Numbered from the stretch's first letter, positions 39,792 to 48,595 are shown. The stretch: DNA of 64,000 nucleotides from Pectobacterium araliae (GCF_037076465.1 NZ_AP028908.1:248001-312000); one strand, 5' to 3'. Translations and numbers: made by a program. The notes: a model not told the origin generated them from the sequence alone.

Positions 39792-40493
39792 ATGAGTAAG
39801 CGATCAGAAATATTGGATGTCAATCAGGTAATATCAGCGAAGTATGGTATCATTTACACCGAAATATTAGGTTGGATAGACTTGGGGCATGCATCAGGTG
39901 ATGACATCAGGAGTGTTTTGTCTCAAATGGAATTAGGTGAAAGTAAGCTCGATAAGTTTTATCATATTCGTTATGAACAAAACATGTTCGTTAAACGAAA
40001 GCTGGCAGGTACTGCTAAGTACAGTCTTTGGAAAATACGCCGAGGACGCTTACTATCTGAACGCCATAGTATCGCTCTTGCTATGATGATGAGAACGGGC
40101 ATAGCATTTGAAGGAATGCAAGATAGTTGGCCTTTTAGCTGGGCTACAGACAGTGGCTTTAGTGGAGAAGACCTCGTGTCTGATTTGCTTGGGTTTTATC
40201 GAGCAATCCATGGTAAAAATTATCTTTCTGACTTAAAACCTGTTAGCAAGAATGAGTCAATTAAACGATGGGATTATTATGGCGCTGTTGGCAACTTTAA
40301 GAATAAAGGGTTTAGGCCTTTGTTGTTTCCTGATCCATCAAAATCACCAAACGCAAGGCCTTATCTAGGTGAATTACCCAGTTTTATGAAATCAGTGAAG
40401 CCATATTCAAATTTCGATTCTGGTGATGTCGTAATTGTAAATGACAGTGATTTTGGAGTATATTTAAACAATAAGAGGGTCTATGGGGATTAA
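39792..40493 (+). CDS. candidate Hcp-dependent effector, DUF4056-like
   Basis: A 233-residue protein with no signal peptide or membrane segment. Segments such as LGWIDLGHASGDD, HSIALAMMMRTGIAFEGMQ and SGFSGEDLVSDLLGFYRAI recall DUF4056, a family of unknown function; this assignment is from memory and tentative. A conserved-looking Glu/Asp pair in FEGMQDSW and DSGFSGEDL could be catalytic. Position right after hcp, AT-rich composition and overlap with a small anchored protein gene suggest a small T6SS toxin carried in the Hcp lumen. No known toxin fold was recognised. Confidence 0.5.
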   Translation: MSKRSEILDVNQVISAKYGIIYTEILGWIDLGHASGDDIRSVLSQMELGESKLDKFYHIRYEQNMFVKRKLAGTAKYSLWKIRRGRLLSERHSIALAMMMRTGIAFEGMQDSWPFSWATDSGFSGEDLVSDLLGFYRAIHGKNYLSDLKPVSKNESIKRWDYYGAVGNFKNKGFRPLLFPDPSKSPNARPYLGELPSFMKSVKPYSNFDSGDVVIVNDSDFGVYLNNKRVYGD

Positions 40494-40892
40494 TAAGGGT
40501 ATTGTTTTTTTTTTGCTTTTATGGCGATGGCAATATGTGCATTAATTAAACTAATGACTATTGATAGTCTTTCTTATACAAAGGAAAATTGGTTTTATGA
40601 CCATTTCTTCTCAATGGAAGTTATAAGGGAGGCTCCCCTTGTCTCTCAGAATTATTACATAACCTATTCAGCCCATGATGGTAACAAACCTGAGACAAAT
40701 ATAATATTTTTTATGGGTACAGTTGACCAATTAAAATTGGAAAGCTATTTAATAGCTAAAGGATTTATTCCTGAAAATATTGATGCTAATACTATCCGCT
40801 GGCGTTCGCTGTCTTATAGTGAATATGACGTTTATCTGAGTGTCTACCCTGATAAAAAAGAAATTATTATGGCGGCAGTCGCTCTTGATTAG
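40483..40892 (+). CDS. candidate immunity protein, reading frame interrupted at a T10 tract
   Basis: The long frame from ATG 40521 encodes 123 residues ending MAAVALD but has only a T-rich stretch before it and no ribosome site. An ATG at 40483 has AAGAGGGT correctly spaced upstream and overlaps the effector end (stop 40491-40493). It reads MGINKGIVF and would join the long frame if the run of ten T at 40505-40514 held eleven or eight T. The joined product would start with a hydrophobic anchor (GIVFFFAFMAMAICALIKLM), fitting an inner-membrane immunity protein. This may be phase variation, transcriptional slippage, a real null allele or a sequencing error. Confidence 0.55.
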
Positions 40893-41001
40893 GGGAAATA
40901 TAACGACAGTGCTGGTTTTTGCTTTTATCCCCGTCATACTTGAAGTTGTCGGTTCTCTGAGTTTTCCTGCTTACCCTATATTCTAAATAATTTAAGTTAC
41001 G

Positions 41002-41162
41002 CGATAGCGACCAGCAGCGGCGTGGGCTCAGCCAGTCAGCATGCGGTGGGGACGGGCGTGATCGGTGGCATGCTAGCCGCGACCTTCCTTGCCATCTTCT
41101 TCGTGCCGCTGTTCTTTGTCGTCGTGCGCCGCCGCTTTCCGTTAAAGGAAAGAGCGGAGTAG
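41002..41162 (+). pseudogene. duplicated acrD 3' end (right repeat of the Hcp islet)
   Basis: 41002-41141 repeats acrD 38801-38940 at about 96% identity. In frame from 41007 it encodes [18 protein letters not shown] onward to [11 protein letters not shown] and a TAG stop at 41160-41162. It has no start or upstream part, so it is a remnant of an acrD C terminus. It marks the right edge of the hcp islet. The remainder of 40893-41261 (369 bp without a gene) is AT-rich spacer and the leader of the phosphatase gene. Confidence 0.85.
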
Positions 41163-41261
41163 GTTAGATATAAGTGAAATAATTTATGGTGAAATTCATC
41201 AAACTGTAAAAAAAGATAACTACGTTATGTCCTGCTAAATGACGCAACCAAGGACATAACA

Positions 41262-42820
41262 ATGAAAGCTCGCTGGTTACTGCCTTTACTGGTTTCTGCT
41301 GCTTTACCGGGGATGGTGAAGGCTCAGGCTATTTATCCCATTGACCGCGCCACCATGCTAGCAGGCGGAAAATTCGATTTTAAAGTCGAGTTTGATGAAG
41401 TACTTAAGCCAGAAGATATCCGTATTCTGATCAACGGCAAGGATTACCAGCAGGTGCTGGGCAAAACGGCATCGTTTGTTGAGCGTGAAGATGGCGGCAA
41501 CGCATCCTGTCCAAAGGGGTGACGGAAGGGAAAGCCGACGGTCGTCTGGCAATTGATGACCTGCAATATATGGCGTTTGCCGGTACATCCAGTACCGACT
41601 CTATCGCGGCCGACAGCGCCAACACCATGAGCGCCTACATGACCGGTCACAAATCCGGTGTGAATGCGTTGGGTGTGTACGTCAGCCGTAGTAAAAATTC
41701 ACTGGATCACCCGAAGCAGGAAACGCTGGGTGAGCTGCTGACCCGTTCGACCAAGATGTCTGTCGGTGTCGTCAGCGATGCGGAACTTCAGGATGCGACG
41801 CCAGCCGCTGTGGTTTCTCATACCCGCCGCCGTGCGGATAAAGCCGAAATTGTCGAGATGTTCTACAACGTGCAGCCGACAGTCATGCTGGGCGGCGGTT
41901 CAGCCTACTTCCTGCCGAAAAGTACACCGGGATCAAAGCGTAAAGACGAAACCAACTACGTTGAGAAATTCCAGCAGGCGGGTTACTCACTGGTGACCGA
42001 TGCGGATTCACTGAAGAAAAACGCATCACAGGCCACCAAGCTACTGGGGCTGTTCCATACCGGCAACATGGATGGCGTGATAGATCGTCGTTTCCTGAAA
42101 AATGACGTCGCCAAGAAATTCCCGAACCAGCCTGACCTGACGGACATGACGCAGGCGGCGCTGGATGTGCTGTCCAAAAACCAAGACGGCTTTTTCCTGA
42201 TGGTGGAATCCGCGCTGATCGACAAAGCCTCTCACCCGCTGGATTGGGAACGCGCTTTCACTAACACCATCATGCTGGATCAGTCTGTGGCGATCGCCAA
42301 GAAATTCGCCGAGAAAAACCCAGACACGATGATCATCGTAACAGGTGACCATACGCACGGCCTGTCTATTATCGGTACGATCGATGACAGCAAACCAGGC
42401 ACTGAGATGCGTGAGAAAGTCGGCGTGTATGAAGACGCAGGCTACCCGAACTATAAAGACGCCAACAAAGACGGTTACCCGGATGACCTGAACGTTTCTA
42501 AACGTCTTGCCGTGTTCTTCAACAATTTCCCAGATTATTACGAAACGTTCCGTCCGAAGCTGGATGGCCAGTTCGTTCCTGCTATCAAGAACGAAAAAGA
42601 TGAATACGTTGCCAACAAAGCCTACGAGAAAGTGCAGGGTGCGGTATTCCGCGAAGGGATTCTGCCACGTTCTTCCGATACGGGCGTTCATGCCGTTGAC
42701 GATATGGTGATTCAGGCGAGTGGCCCAGGTGCCGAACGTATCCGTGGCTATATGGAAAACACCGATCTGTTCCGCGTGATTGTCGATGCACTGGCGGTAA
42801 AACCGCAAGACAAAAAGTAA
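41262..42820 (+). pseudogene. alkaline phosphatase with internal deletion and frameshift
   Basis: The 5' part (41262-41522) encodes a signal peptide (MKARWLLPLLVSAALPGMVKA) and an N-terminal domain up to EREDGGNAS, then shifts frame to a stop. The 3' part, from about 41501 in another frame, reads RILSKGVTEGKADGRLAIDD and continues to 42820. It keeps the nucleophile Ser region (IAADSANTMSAYMTG) and later metal ligands (VTGDHTHGLS, DTGVHAVDD). The IGDG-type metal-binding Asp motif and the segment between are absent, so an internal deletion with a frame change joined the two parts near 41500. The product should be inactive. It is followed by the DUF3299-ABC genes after 12 bases. Confidence 0.85.
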
Positions 42821-42832
42821 TCCTACGACGCT

Positions 42833-43312
42833 ATGAATAATGCGAAATGCAGCAAAGCGGGGGCAACCCCGCTTTTATTCTCTTGGTTGCGTGCGGTGCT
42901 GGTGATCCTCCTCCTTGGTGGCATCGCACCCGTGAACGCCACGCAGTCTGAACTCTCCTTCGATAAGCTGTATGCCTCTTACGGCGTGCTGGGTCTGGAA
43001 TTCTCCAATGACGTCAAAGCGCTCTCCGGTAAACGGGTCACGATGCGTGGCTTTATGGCACCGCCGCTCAAGGCGGAGTCACAATTCTTTGTATTAACCA
43101 AAATGCCGATGGCGCTGTGCCCTTTCTGTTCGTCTGATGCGGACTGGCCTGAAGATATCGTTGTTGTCTACCTCGCCAAACGTCAGACCTTCGTACAGAA
43201 CAACACCATGATTGAAGTCGAAGGCGTGCTGGAGCACGGATCGTGGACCGATCCCGAAACGGGGTTCGTCAGCCTGTTGCGGCTGCGTGAAGCTACGTTT
43301 GATACCCTTTAG
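42833..43312 (+). CDS. secreted DUF3299-type protein
   Basis: A 159-residue protein with an N-terminal signal segment (LLFSWLRAVLVILLLGGIAPVNA) and a DUF3299-like OB-type domain: LSGKRVTMRGFMAPPLKAES, a Cys pair in MALCPFCSSDADWPEDI and VEGVLEHGSW. The ALCPFC pair could bind metal. DUF3299 proteins are commonly encoded with MacB/LolD-type ABC transporters. It starts 12 bases after the broken phosphatase gene and ends eight bases before the ABC ATPase start, so the three downstream genes form an operon. The function is unknown; a periplasmic metal-related role is inferred from the neighbour permease. Confidence 0.7.
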   Translation: MNNAKCSKAGATPLLFSWLRAVLVILLLGGIAPVNATQSELSFDKLYASYGVLGLEFSNDVKALSGKRVTMRGFMAPPLKAESQFFVLTKMPMALCPFCSSDADWPEDIVVVYLAKRQTFVQNNTMIEVEGVLEHGSWTDPETGFVSLLRLREATFDTL

Positions 43313-43320
43313 GAGTGCCG

Positions 43321-44013
43321 ATGGCTGAGTTATTGATTCAACACCTGAGTGTGACCTTCCCTGATACGTCCGAGGCGGTGCTGGATATTCCCGCGCTGTC
43401 GATTCGTTCTGGCGAACGCGTGGCGGTGATGGGGCCTTCTGGCTCCGGTAAGACCACGCTGGTGAATGCCATCACTGGGATGGATCACAGTGGAACGGGC
43501 TGTGTGCAGTGGGAAAAGCAGGATATCTGGCAGATGAACGAAGCGGAACGGGATCGTTGGCGGGCACAATACATCGGGTTAGTGATGCAGGACTTCCATC
43601 TGTTCCCCGGTTTGAATGCGCTGGAAAATGTCCTACTGCCCGCGCAGTTCCACCACTGGCGGATCCCTGCGGCGCTCAGGCAGCGGGCAGCGGATTTGCT
43701 GACGCAGGTCGGGCTTGATACCGCGAAACGGCCGATTGAAGTGTTATCACGCGGTGAGAAGCAGCGGGTTGCCGTCGCAAGAGCCTTACTTAGCAAGCCA
43801 GACATCATCATTGCCGATGAACCCACCGCCAGTTTGGATGCACAGAGCGGTGAGCAAATTGCCGATCTGCTGGTGACGCTGGCGCGCGAAAGTCGCGCAA
43901 CGCTTATCGCCATTACGCACGATGCGCGTCTGGCTTCACAGCTGTCGCGCTGTATTCAACTGGAAAAAGGACGCCTGGTGGCGGACAAGCCCTATCAGGA
44001 GGATCGTGCATGA
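43321..44013 (+). CDS. MacB/LolD-type ABC transporter ATPase
   Basis: A 230-residue ATP-binding subunit. The Walker A is GPSGSGKTTL, the Q-loop VMQDFHLFPGLNALENVLLP, the signature LSRGEKQRVAVARAL (an LSGGQ variant) and the Walker B DIIIADEPTASLD, followed by the H-loop ITHD. This pattern fits the MacB/LolD/FtsE branch that works with FtsX-fold permeases rather than a substrate channel. The start is ATG 43321 behind AGGAG (a GTG at 43315 is inside that site). The gene overlaps the permease by ATGA (44010-44013), indicating coupled translation. Confidence 0.92.
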   Translation: MAELLIQHLSVTFPDTSEAVLDIPALSIRSGERVAVMGPSGSGKTTLVNAITGMDHSGTGCVQWEKQDIWQMNEAERDRWRAQYIGLVMQDFHLFPGLNALENVLLPAQFHHWRIPAALRQRAADLLTQVGLDTAKRPIEVLSRGEKQRVAVARALLSKPDIIIADEPTASLDAQSGEQIADLLVTLARESRATLIAITHDARLASQLSRCIQLEKGRLVADKPYQEDRA

Positions 44014-45407
44014 TTCCATGGCGTCTAATCTGGGTCGACTGGCGTCGGCTCTGGCCGGGTGTACTGGTTGTGGTGTTGCTGATCGCGGTGGCGACAGCGT
44101 TAAGTATTTCAGTAAGTTTGCAGGAAAGGGCGCTGCGCATGGGCAGCGCCAAGGCGGCTGACCGTTTCGATCTGGTGATTGGGGCTCCGGGAAGTGAAAC
44201 CCAACTCGTGCTGTCGTCCGTGTTCCTGCAACCGTCGGCGCTGACGCTGATTCCCGCGCAGGTGCTGACCGATCTGGAAAAGAACCCGCTGGTTGCCTGG
44301 GCAGCACCAGTTGCGTTTGGTGATTTCTATCAGGGGATGCCGATTGTCGGTACCACGCCGCCGCTGGTCACGGATAACGGTAAGCGACAACTCACCGCCG
44401 GACGTGTGTTCAACGACGGCTTTGAAGCCGTGGTGGGGGCGCAAACGGGGCTGACGGTTGGGAGTACATTTAGCCCAATTCATGGTCAGGTGGGTACGGA
44501 AGGCGCGCACGCGCACGATGACGTTATCTATACCGTGGTTGGTGTGTTGCCTGCGGACGGCAGCGCATGGGATAAAGCGATTCTGGTTCCGGTGAACGCC
44601 GTATGGCGGGTGCATGGTATCCATCCACCGCATGGTGCGGACGATGATCACGACCATAATGAGCATGAGGGTGAGCATGACGGCCATGCACATGATCATG
44701 ATGAAACCGCACATGCGGAAGGCGAGCAGCATGCCGATGAGCATCACAACAACGTTCATCCAGCGGAAGGCGCGGAAAATGATGATCATCATGCTGCTGT
44801 CGCTCAGCCGGTAACGGCTCCACACGATGACGAGCACGGCGAAGCAGAAGCTCACGGGCACGCGCATCAGGCTGGTTTGCCCGCGATTGTCGTTAAACCG
44901 AAAACGATCGCGGGAGCCTATCAACTGCGTTCGCTGTATCGCAGTAACTCGACGCTGGCAGTGTTCCCCGGTGAGGTGCTGGTGAAGTTATACTCGATGC
45001 TGGGTGATATCCGCGAACTGCTGACCTATGTTTCGCTGGGGACTCAGGGATTAGTGGGCGTGGCCGTGGCGATGGTGGCGGTTATCCACCTGCGGCAGCG
45101 GCAGAAACAGATCGGCGCACTCCGTGCCTTTGGCGCACCGCACTACGGTATTTTCACGCTGATTTGGAGCGGGTTGATGTCGCTGGTGAGCGTCGGCGTG
45201 CTGCTGGGCGTCGGTCTGGGCTACGTTGCCGCACGCGGTATTGCAGTGGTGATGAGCGAGAAAAGCGGCTTTGTGCTGCCAGTGACGTTGGAGTGGGAAG
45301 ATATCCACTTCGTCCTGCTCCTGTTACTGGTTGCCGCTGTCGTCCTTACGATCCCGGCGATACTGTCTTACCGACAGTCTCCCGCAACGGCGCTGCGAGG
45401 GGAATAA
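44010..45407 (+). CDS. FtsX-type ABC permease with histidine-rich periplasmic loop
   Basis: A 465-residue MacB/FtsX-fold permease: one N-terminal membrane helix (GVLVVVLLIAVATALSISVS), a large periplasmic domain, and three C-terminal helices (GLVGVAVAMVAVIHL, LMSLVSVGVLLGVGLGYVAA, FVLLLLLVAAVVLTIPAIL). Residues 202-286 form an acidic loop with about 22 His, for example DHDHNEHEGEHDGHAHDHDE, absent from ordinary MacB or LolC/E proteins. Such loops bind Zn, Ni or Cu in other transport proteins. With the DUF3299 protein and ATPase it resembles, as I recall, the makeup of the zinc-regulated Zrg locus of Vibrio cholerae; this comparison is tentative. Confidence 0.85.
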   Translation: MIPWRLIWVDWRRLWPGVLVVVLLIAVATALSISVSLQERALRMGSAKAADRFDLVIGAPGSETQLVLSSVFLQPSALTLIPAQVLTDLEKNPLVAWAAPVAFGDFYQGMPIVGTTPPLVTDNGKRQLTAGRVFNDGFEAVVGAQTGLTVGSTFSPIHGQVGTEGAHAHDDVIYTVVGVLPADGSAWDKAILVPVNAVWRVHGIHPPHGADDDHDHNEHEGEHDGHAHDHDETAHAEGEQHADEHHNNVHPAEGAENDDHHAAVAQPVTAPHDDEHGEAEAHGHAHQAGLPAIVVKPKTIAGAYQLRSLYRSNSTLAVFPGEVLVKLYSMLGDIRELLTYVSLGTQGLVGVAVAMVAVIHLRQRQKQIGALRAFGAPHYGIFTLIWSGLMSLVSVGVLLGVGLGYVAARGIAVVMSEKSGFVLPVTLEWEDIHFVLLLLLVAAVVLTIPAILSYRQSPATALRGE

Positions 45408-45619
45408 ATGCGTCGACTCATTAGCTAAGCTGTGTTGGCATCGGGCGCGTTGTTTTGGCGTTCGATGCTGTCTTTTCTCCCATCTATAGACCCCGCTTGA
45501 ATCGCTAAGACGATGAAAAGTCTATTCTATGGCTAGCTCAAACCGTAGGCAGAGGCATATACTTCGGCGGCGAATAAATAAATGGTGTTCCCTCCTCAGT
45601 ACGGTCAACACGGATTGTT

Positions 45620-46165
45620 ATGTTAAAGAACGGTTTTATCTTTTCAGGGCTGTGTTTAGTGCTCTGTGCTATCAGCAGCACGGCTACTGCACTATCCCCA
45701 GTGGCATTGAAAGACGGCATCAACCGAGTAGATCTCAATCAGGACGGCGGGAAGGATTATGTCGTCGTCGCCCAGTTTGACAATAATACCTCGCACCCCA
45801 ATCTCGGGATGACTTTCTTTGTACTACGCCCGGACGGCGGACACAGCATTATGCCAGTTACCAACAGCAATACGTTTACCTGGTTTGATTATCGGCTATC
45901 CGCTGCGGCGGATTTTTTAGTACAGGATAATCGGTTGTTCCTGTCTGGAAAGCATTACTTTCTGGTGACGGCAAAGAAGCAAGGGGAAAACGTCTTTGAT
46001 CCCACGAAAGTCCTTTTAACGATTTACGACTTTAAAGCCTCGCGGGACGATCCGGGTGTACCGCTCTATGAATGGTCAGAACGAAAGCGAGTAATAACGC
46101 AAGATACCTACCAATCCGTTGATGAAGCTTACAAGGAAGTGGATGAGGTGATGTTGGCAAAATGA
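45620..46165 (+). CDS. CarG/CpmJ-like putative carbapenem self-resistance protein
   Basis: A 181-residue protein with a signal peptide (GFIFSGLCLVLCAISSTATA), so probably periplasmic. The motif VALKDGINRVDLNQDGGKD, followed by beta-rich sequence with FDNNTSHPNLGMTFFVL, matches what I recall of the CpmJ/CarG family. CarG, with CarF, protects Pectobacterium carotovorum from its own carbapenem. None of the car biosynthetic genes (carABCDE) is in the window, so this would be a stand-alone copy. It overlaps the next gene by ATGA. The family assignment is moderately sure; actual resistance activity is not shown. Confidence 0.6.
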   Translation: MLKNGFIFSGLCLVLCAISSTATALSPVALKDGINRVDLNQDGGKDYVVVAQFDNNTSHPNLGMTFFVLRPDGGHSIMPVTNSNTFTWFDYRLSAAADFLVQDNRLFLSGKHYFLVTAKKQGENVFDPTKVLLTIYDFKASRDDPGVPLYEWSERKRVITQDTYQSVDEAYKEVDEVMLAK

Positions 46166-46716
46166 AAATGTCCTCACTAATCACATTAGGGCTACTGTTT
46201 CCCCTCGCTACACTGGCACAACTTAGCGAACTGGATTACCAGCAACGCGTGCAAGATTTTTTTGATGCGGAGTCGCCGCTGTGTCTGGGTGAGAAGCAGT
46301 GGCCGATACATAGTCCTAAAGGCGACGCGCCTTGGAACAGCGGACGTTTGCACGCATTGGTCGATGCGGGTCTGGCCTACGCCACGCCGGAAGGAACCAG
46401 CACGATATATCGTTTATCGCCCATAGGGGATAAAAACTGGCGTCAGTACGGTGACTTGTGTTACGGCAGGATGCAGGTGGCGAGCATTGAGAAAATCGAT
46501 CGCGTGAATCAGGAATTGACGGTGGTGTATTTCACTTATCGTTTAACGCCACTGGAAGACTGGGCACATAACCGGGCGTTACGCTTTGCCTTTAGCGAGC
46601 TGGATAATCTGGTTGGTGGCGTAGGGACCACGCGCTATTCGGCTACCATTCGTGAAGCGTTGGGTGGGGCGGCGAAATTGCAGGATTACCCTGTGCCAGT
46701 AGAGCTGGATTACTGA
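46162..46716 (+). CDS. secreted protein of unknown function paired with the CarG/CpmJ-like gene
   Basis: A 184-residue protein with an N-terminal signal peptide (SSLITLGLLFPLATLAQ) and a mature part containing one Cys in ESPLCLGEKQWP and another in YGDLCYGRMQV, perhaps a disulfide in the periplasm. The start is ATG 46162 overlapping the previous stop (46163-46165), with another ATG at 46168; either gives coupling. I did not recognise the family with certainty. Since carF and carG are paired in the car cluster, it could be a CarF-like partner or an unrelated coupled protein. It ends before a strong hairpin shared with convergent kduI. Confidence 0.5.
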   Translation: MKMSSLITLGLLFPLATLAQLSELDYQQRVQDFFDAESPLCLGEKQWPIHSPKGDAPWNSGRLHALVDAGLAYATPEGTSTIYRLSPIGDKNWRQYGDLCYGRMQVASIEKIDRVNQELTVVYFTYRLTPLEDWAHNRALRFAFSELDNLVGGVGTTRYSATIREALGGAAKLQDYPVPVELDY

Positions 46717-46731
46717 TATTAAATAAAAAAA

Positions 46732-46754
46732 CAGGGTGAACGCGGTTCACCCTG
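46732..46754. terminator. bidirectional terminator between the CarG-like operon and kduI
   Basis: Perfect 10-bp stem CAGGGTGAAC / GTTCACCCTG with a GCG loop. On the minus strand it is followed by TTTTTTTATTT, a strong rho-independent terminator for kduI; on the plus strand the tail is weaker (CTGCATTTTCC). Confidence 0.85.
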
Positions 46755-46789
46755 CTGCATTTTCCGCTATCGGCGCAATGCCAGAGGGA

Positions 46790-47626
46790 TTAGCGCAAAT
46801 CCAACATCGCGATATGATCCATATCGTCAAACGTCAGATTTTCGCCGATCATGCCCCAGATAAAGGCGTAGTTTTTGGTACCGACGCCAGTGTGAATCGA
46901 CCAACTCGGGGAGATCACCGCCTGTTCGTTATGCATCACCAGATGACGCGTTTCATGCGGTTCACCCATCATATGAAAAATAATGGTGTCTTCCGCCATG
47001 TCAAAATAGAAGTAAACTTCCATTCTGCGTTCATGGGTATGCGTTGGCATTGAATTCCAGTTGCTGCCTTCTGCCAGACGCGTTAATCCCATGCTCAGTT
47101 GGCAGGTCTCGACCACTTCCGGCACCAGATATTTGCAAATCGTCCGTTTGTTGCAGGTTTTGACGTCTCCCAACGGCGCTTTTATCGCGTCATCCTGTGT
47201 GATGATACGCGTCGGGTAAACGGCATGTGCCGGGGCGCTGTTATAATACAGTTTTGCTGGTTTAGTCTTGTCGAGGCTGCTAAAGGCTAAGGCCTTAGCA
47301 CCCTTGCCAACATAGAGCGCTTCCTCATTGCCAACCTGATAGCTTGTGCCGTCGATAACGATTTTTGCCGGACCACCGATATTGATCAGCCCCAGTTCGC
47401 GTCGCTCAAGAAAATAGTTCACGCCAAATTGTTTGCCGATGCCGTCATCAAACGTTATCTCACCATCCACTGGCATGATCCCGCCTACCACAATACGGTC
47501 AATGTGGCTGTAAGTCATGGTGTAGTGGTTTGGCGTAAATATTTTCTCAATGAGAAATTTCTTCCTCAGTTCGGTGGTATCAAGCGTTTTCGCATGCTCA
47601 CTGTGTACACTTTGTCTTACGTCCAT
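46790..47626 (-). CDS. kduI: 4-deoxy-L-threo-5-hexosulose-uronate ketol-isomerase
   Basis: KduI converts 5-keto-4-deoxyuronate (from pectate-lyase products) to 2,5-diketo-3-deoxygluconate in the cytoplasm, an early step of pectin catabolism. The 278-residue cupin-fold protein matches E. coli KduI in length. The zinc ligands lie in [16 protein letters not shown] (two His and a Glu) and a further His in [19 protein letters not shown]. It is 12 bases downstream of kdgT on the same strand, followed by a strong terminator. In soft-rot bacteria kdu and kdg genes are repressed by KdgR, but no convincing KdgR box is present at this operon. Confidence 0.96.
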   Translation of the reverse strand: MDVRQSVHSEHAKTLDTTELRKKFLIEKIFTPNHYTMTYSHIDRIVVGGIMPVDGEITFDDGIGKQFGVNYFLERRELGLINIGGPAKIVIDGTSYQVGNEEALYVGKGAKALAFSSLDKTKPAKLYYNSAPAHAVYPTRIITQDDAIKAPLGDVKTCNKRTICKYLVPEVVETCQLSMGLTRLAEGSNWNSMPTHTHERRMEVYFYFDMAEDTIIFHMMGEPHETRHLVMHNEQAVISPSWSIHTGVGTKNYAFIWGMIGENLTFDDMDHIAMLDLR

Positions 47627-47638
47627 TTTGCTACCTTT

Positions 47639-48595
47639 TTATGCGTGTTTAGGTGAAAAGCGTTTTGCCCATAATGCCGTAATGATGGGCACCAATACTG
47701 ACGTCACGATCACACTGGTGGCGACCAACGCTGTCGCCTGTTGAGCGACTGGTGCGAATTCTGGCGCCATATTTGCGATCAACAGGGGCGTCGCGACGGA
47801 GGCACCTGCGCTGCTGGATGCGGCTATGCCTGCGGTTCCATTACCGCCGCCGATAAATTTGTCCGCCAGAATCAATGGAATACCGGTAACAATAATCACC
47901 AATACGCCGAGGAAAATACCAGCGAACCCCGTTTGTAGAATCACCGATAAATTAATCGTATTGCCCAACGCAAAGGCGAAGAAAGGGATCAGCGTTTGTA
48001 CTGAGTTGCCGAACAGCTTTCTCAAGTCCGAGTCCAGATTACCCAACGTAAAACCAATCAGGAAAGGCAGTACGGCACCGACAAATAGCTGGGGTTCAAA
48101 GGTCGCGATACCGCTGGCACCCAGAATGACCATGGTCATTAACGGGCCGGATTCCAGAGACATCAGCACGAAGGCTCCCGCTTCTTCTTTCGAACCGTAC
48201 TGGTTCATCAATGCGGCGTACAGCCCACCGTTCGTCATGTCCATTGACGCGACCAGCGCAAGCACGGAGATTCCGGCCAGCAAACCATTTTGGATGCCAT
48301 CACCCGGTAAGAACGTACCCGCGATCAGCGCCACAATCCAGGCGGTGGCGAGTTTGGTCACCACCAGAACGCCCGATTTTTTCAGCATCGTTCCCGTCGC
48401 TTTAAGCTCAATAGACGCGCCCATGCAGAAAAACCAGACGGCCAGAATCGGGATCGTGCCAGTAATCATACCGTTGCTGAAAGAACCTAAATATTTCCCA
48501 GCCCCCGGCGTAAAGGTATTACAGAATGCGCCCAAAAAGAGCGGAACCAGCATTAATCCCCCAGGGATTTTATCAATAGCTTGTTTGATTTTCAT
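47639..48595 (-). CDS. kdgT: 2-keto-3-deoxygluconate permease
   Basis: A 318-residue inner-membrane transporter of the KdgT family (E. coli 327) importing 2-keto-3-deoxygluconate and related keto-deoxyuronates. It begins [31 protein letters not shown], as expected, and has about ten membrane segments and the conserved [20 protein letters not shown] near residue 260. It is the first gene of the kdgT-kduI operon. GGGAAACTCTATTTCATTAA about 80 bp upstream resembles half of a KdgR box but with the wrong spacing. The divergently placed local IclR gene is a candidate regulator. Confidence 0.94.
   Translation of the reverse strand: MKIKQAIDKIPGGLMLVPLFLGAFCNTFTPGAGKYLGSFSNGMITGTIPILAVWFFCMGASIELKATGTMLKKSGVLVVTKLATAWIVALIAGTFLPGDGIQNGLLAGISVLALVASMDMTNGGLYAALMNQYGSKEEAGAFVLMSLESGPLMTMVILGASGIATFEPQLFVGAVLPFLIGFTLGNLDSDLRKLFGNSVQTLIPFFAFALGNTINLSVILQTGFAGIFLGVLVIIVTGIPLILADKFIGGGNGTAGIAASSSAGASVATPLLIANMAPEFAPVAQQATALVATSVIVTSVLVPIITALWAKRFSPKHA

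Noticed and set aside
42041..42808. 255-codon minus-strand frame within the alkaline phosphatase gene
   Set aside because: An antisense shadow of a clearly coding 3' part; no homology to any family.
44524..44823. His/Arg-rich antisense frame opposite the histidine-rich loop of the permease
   Set aside because: Low-complexity CAT/CAC codons on one strand automatically create long open frames on the other; the plus-strand permease is continuous.
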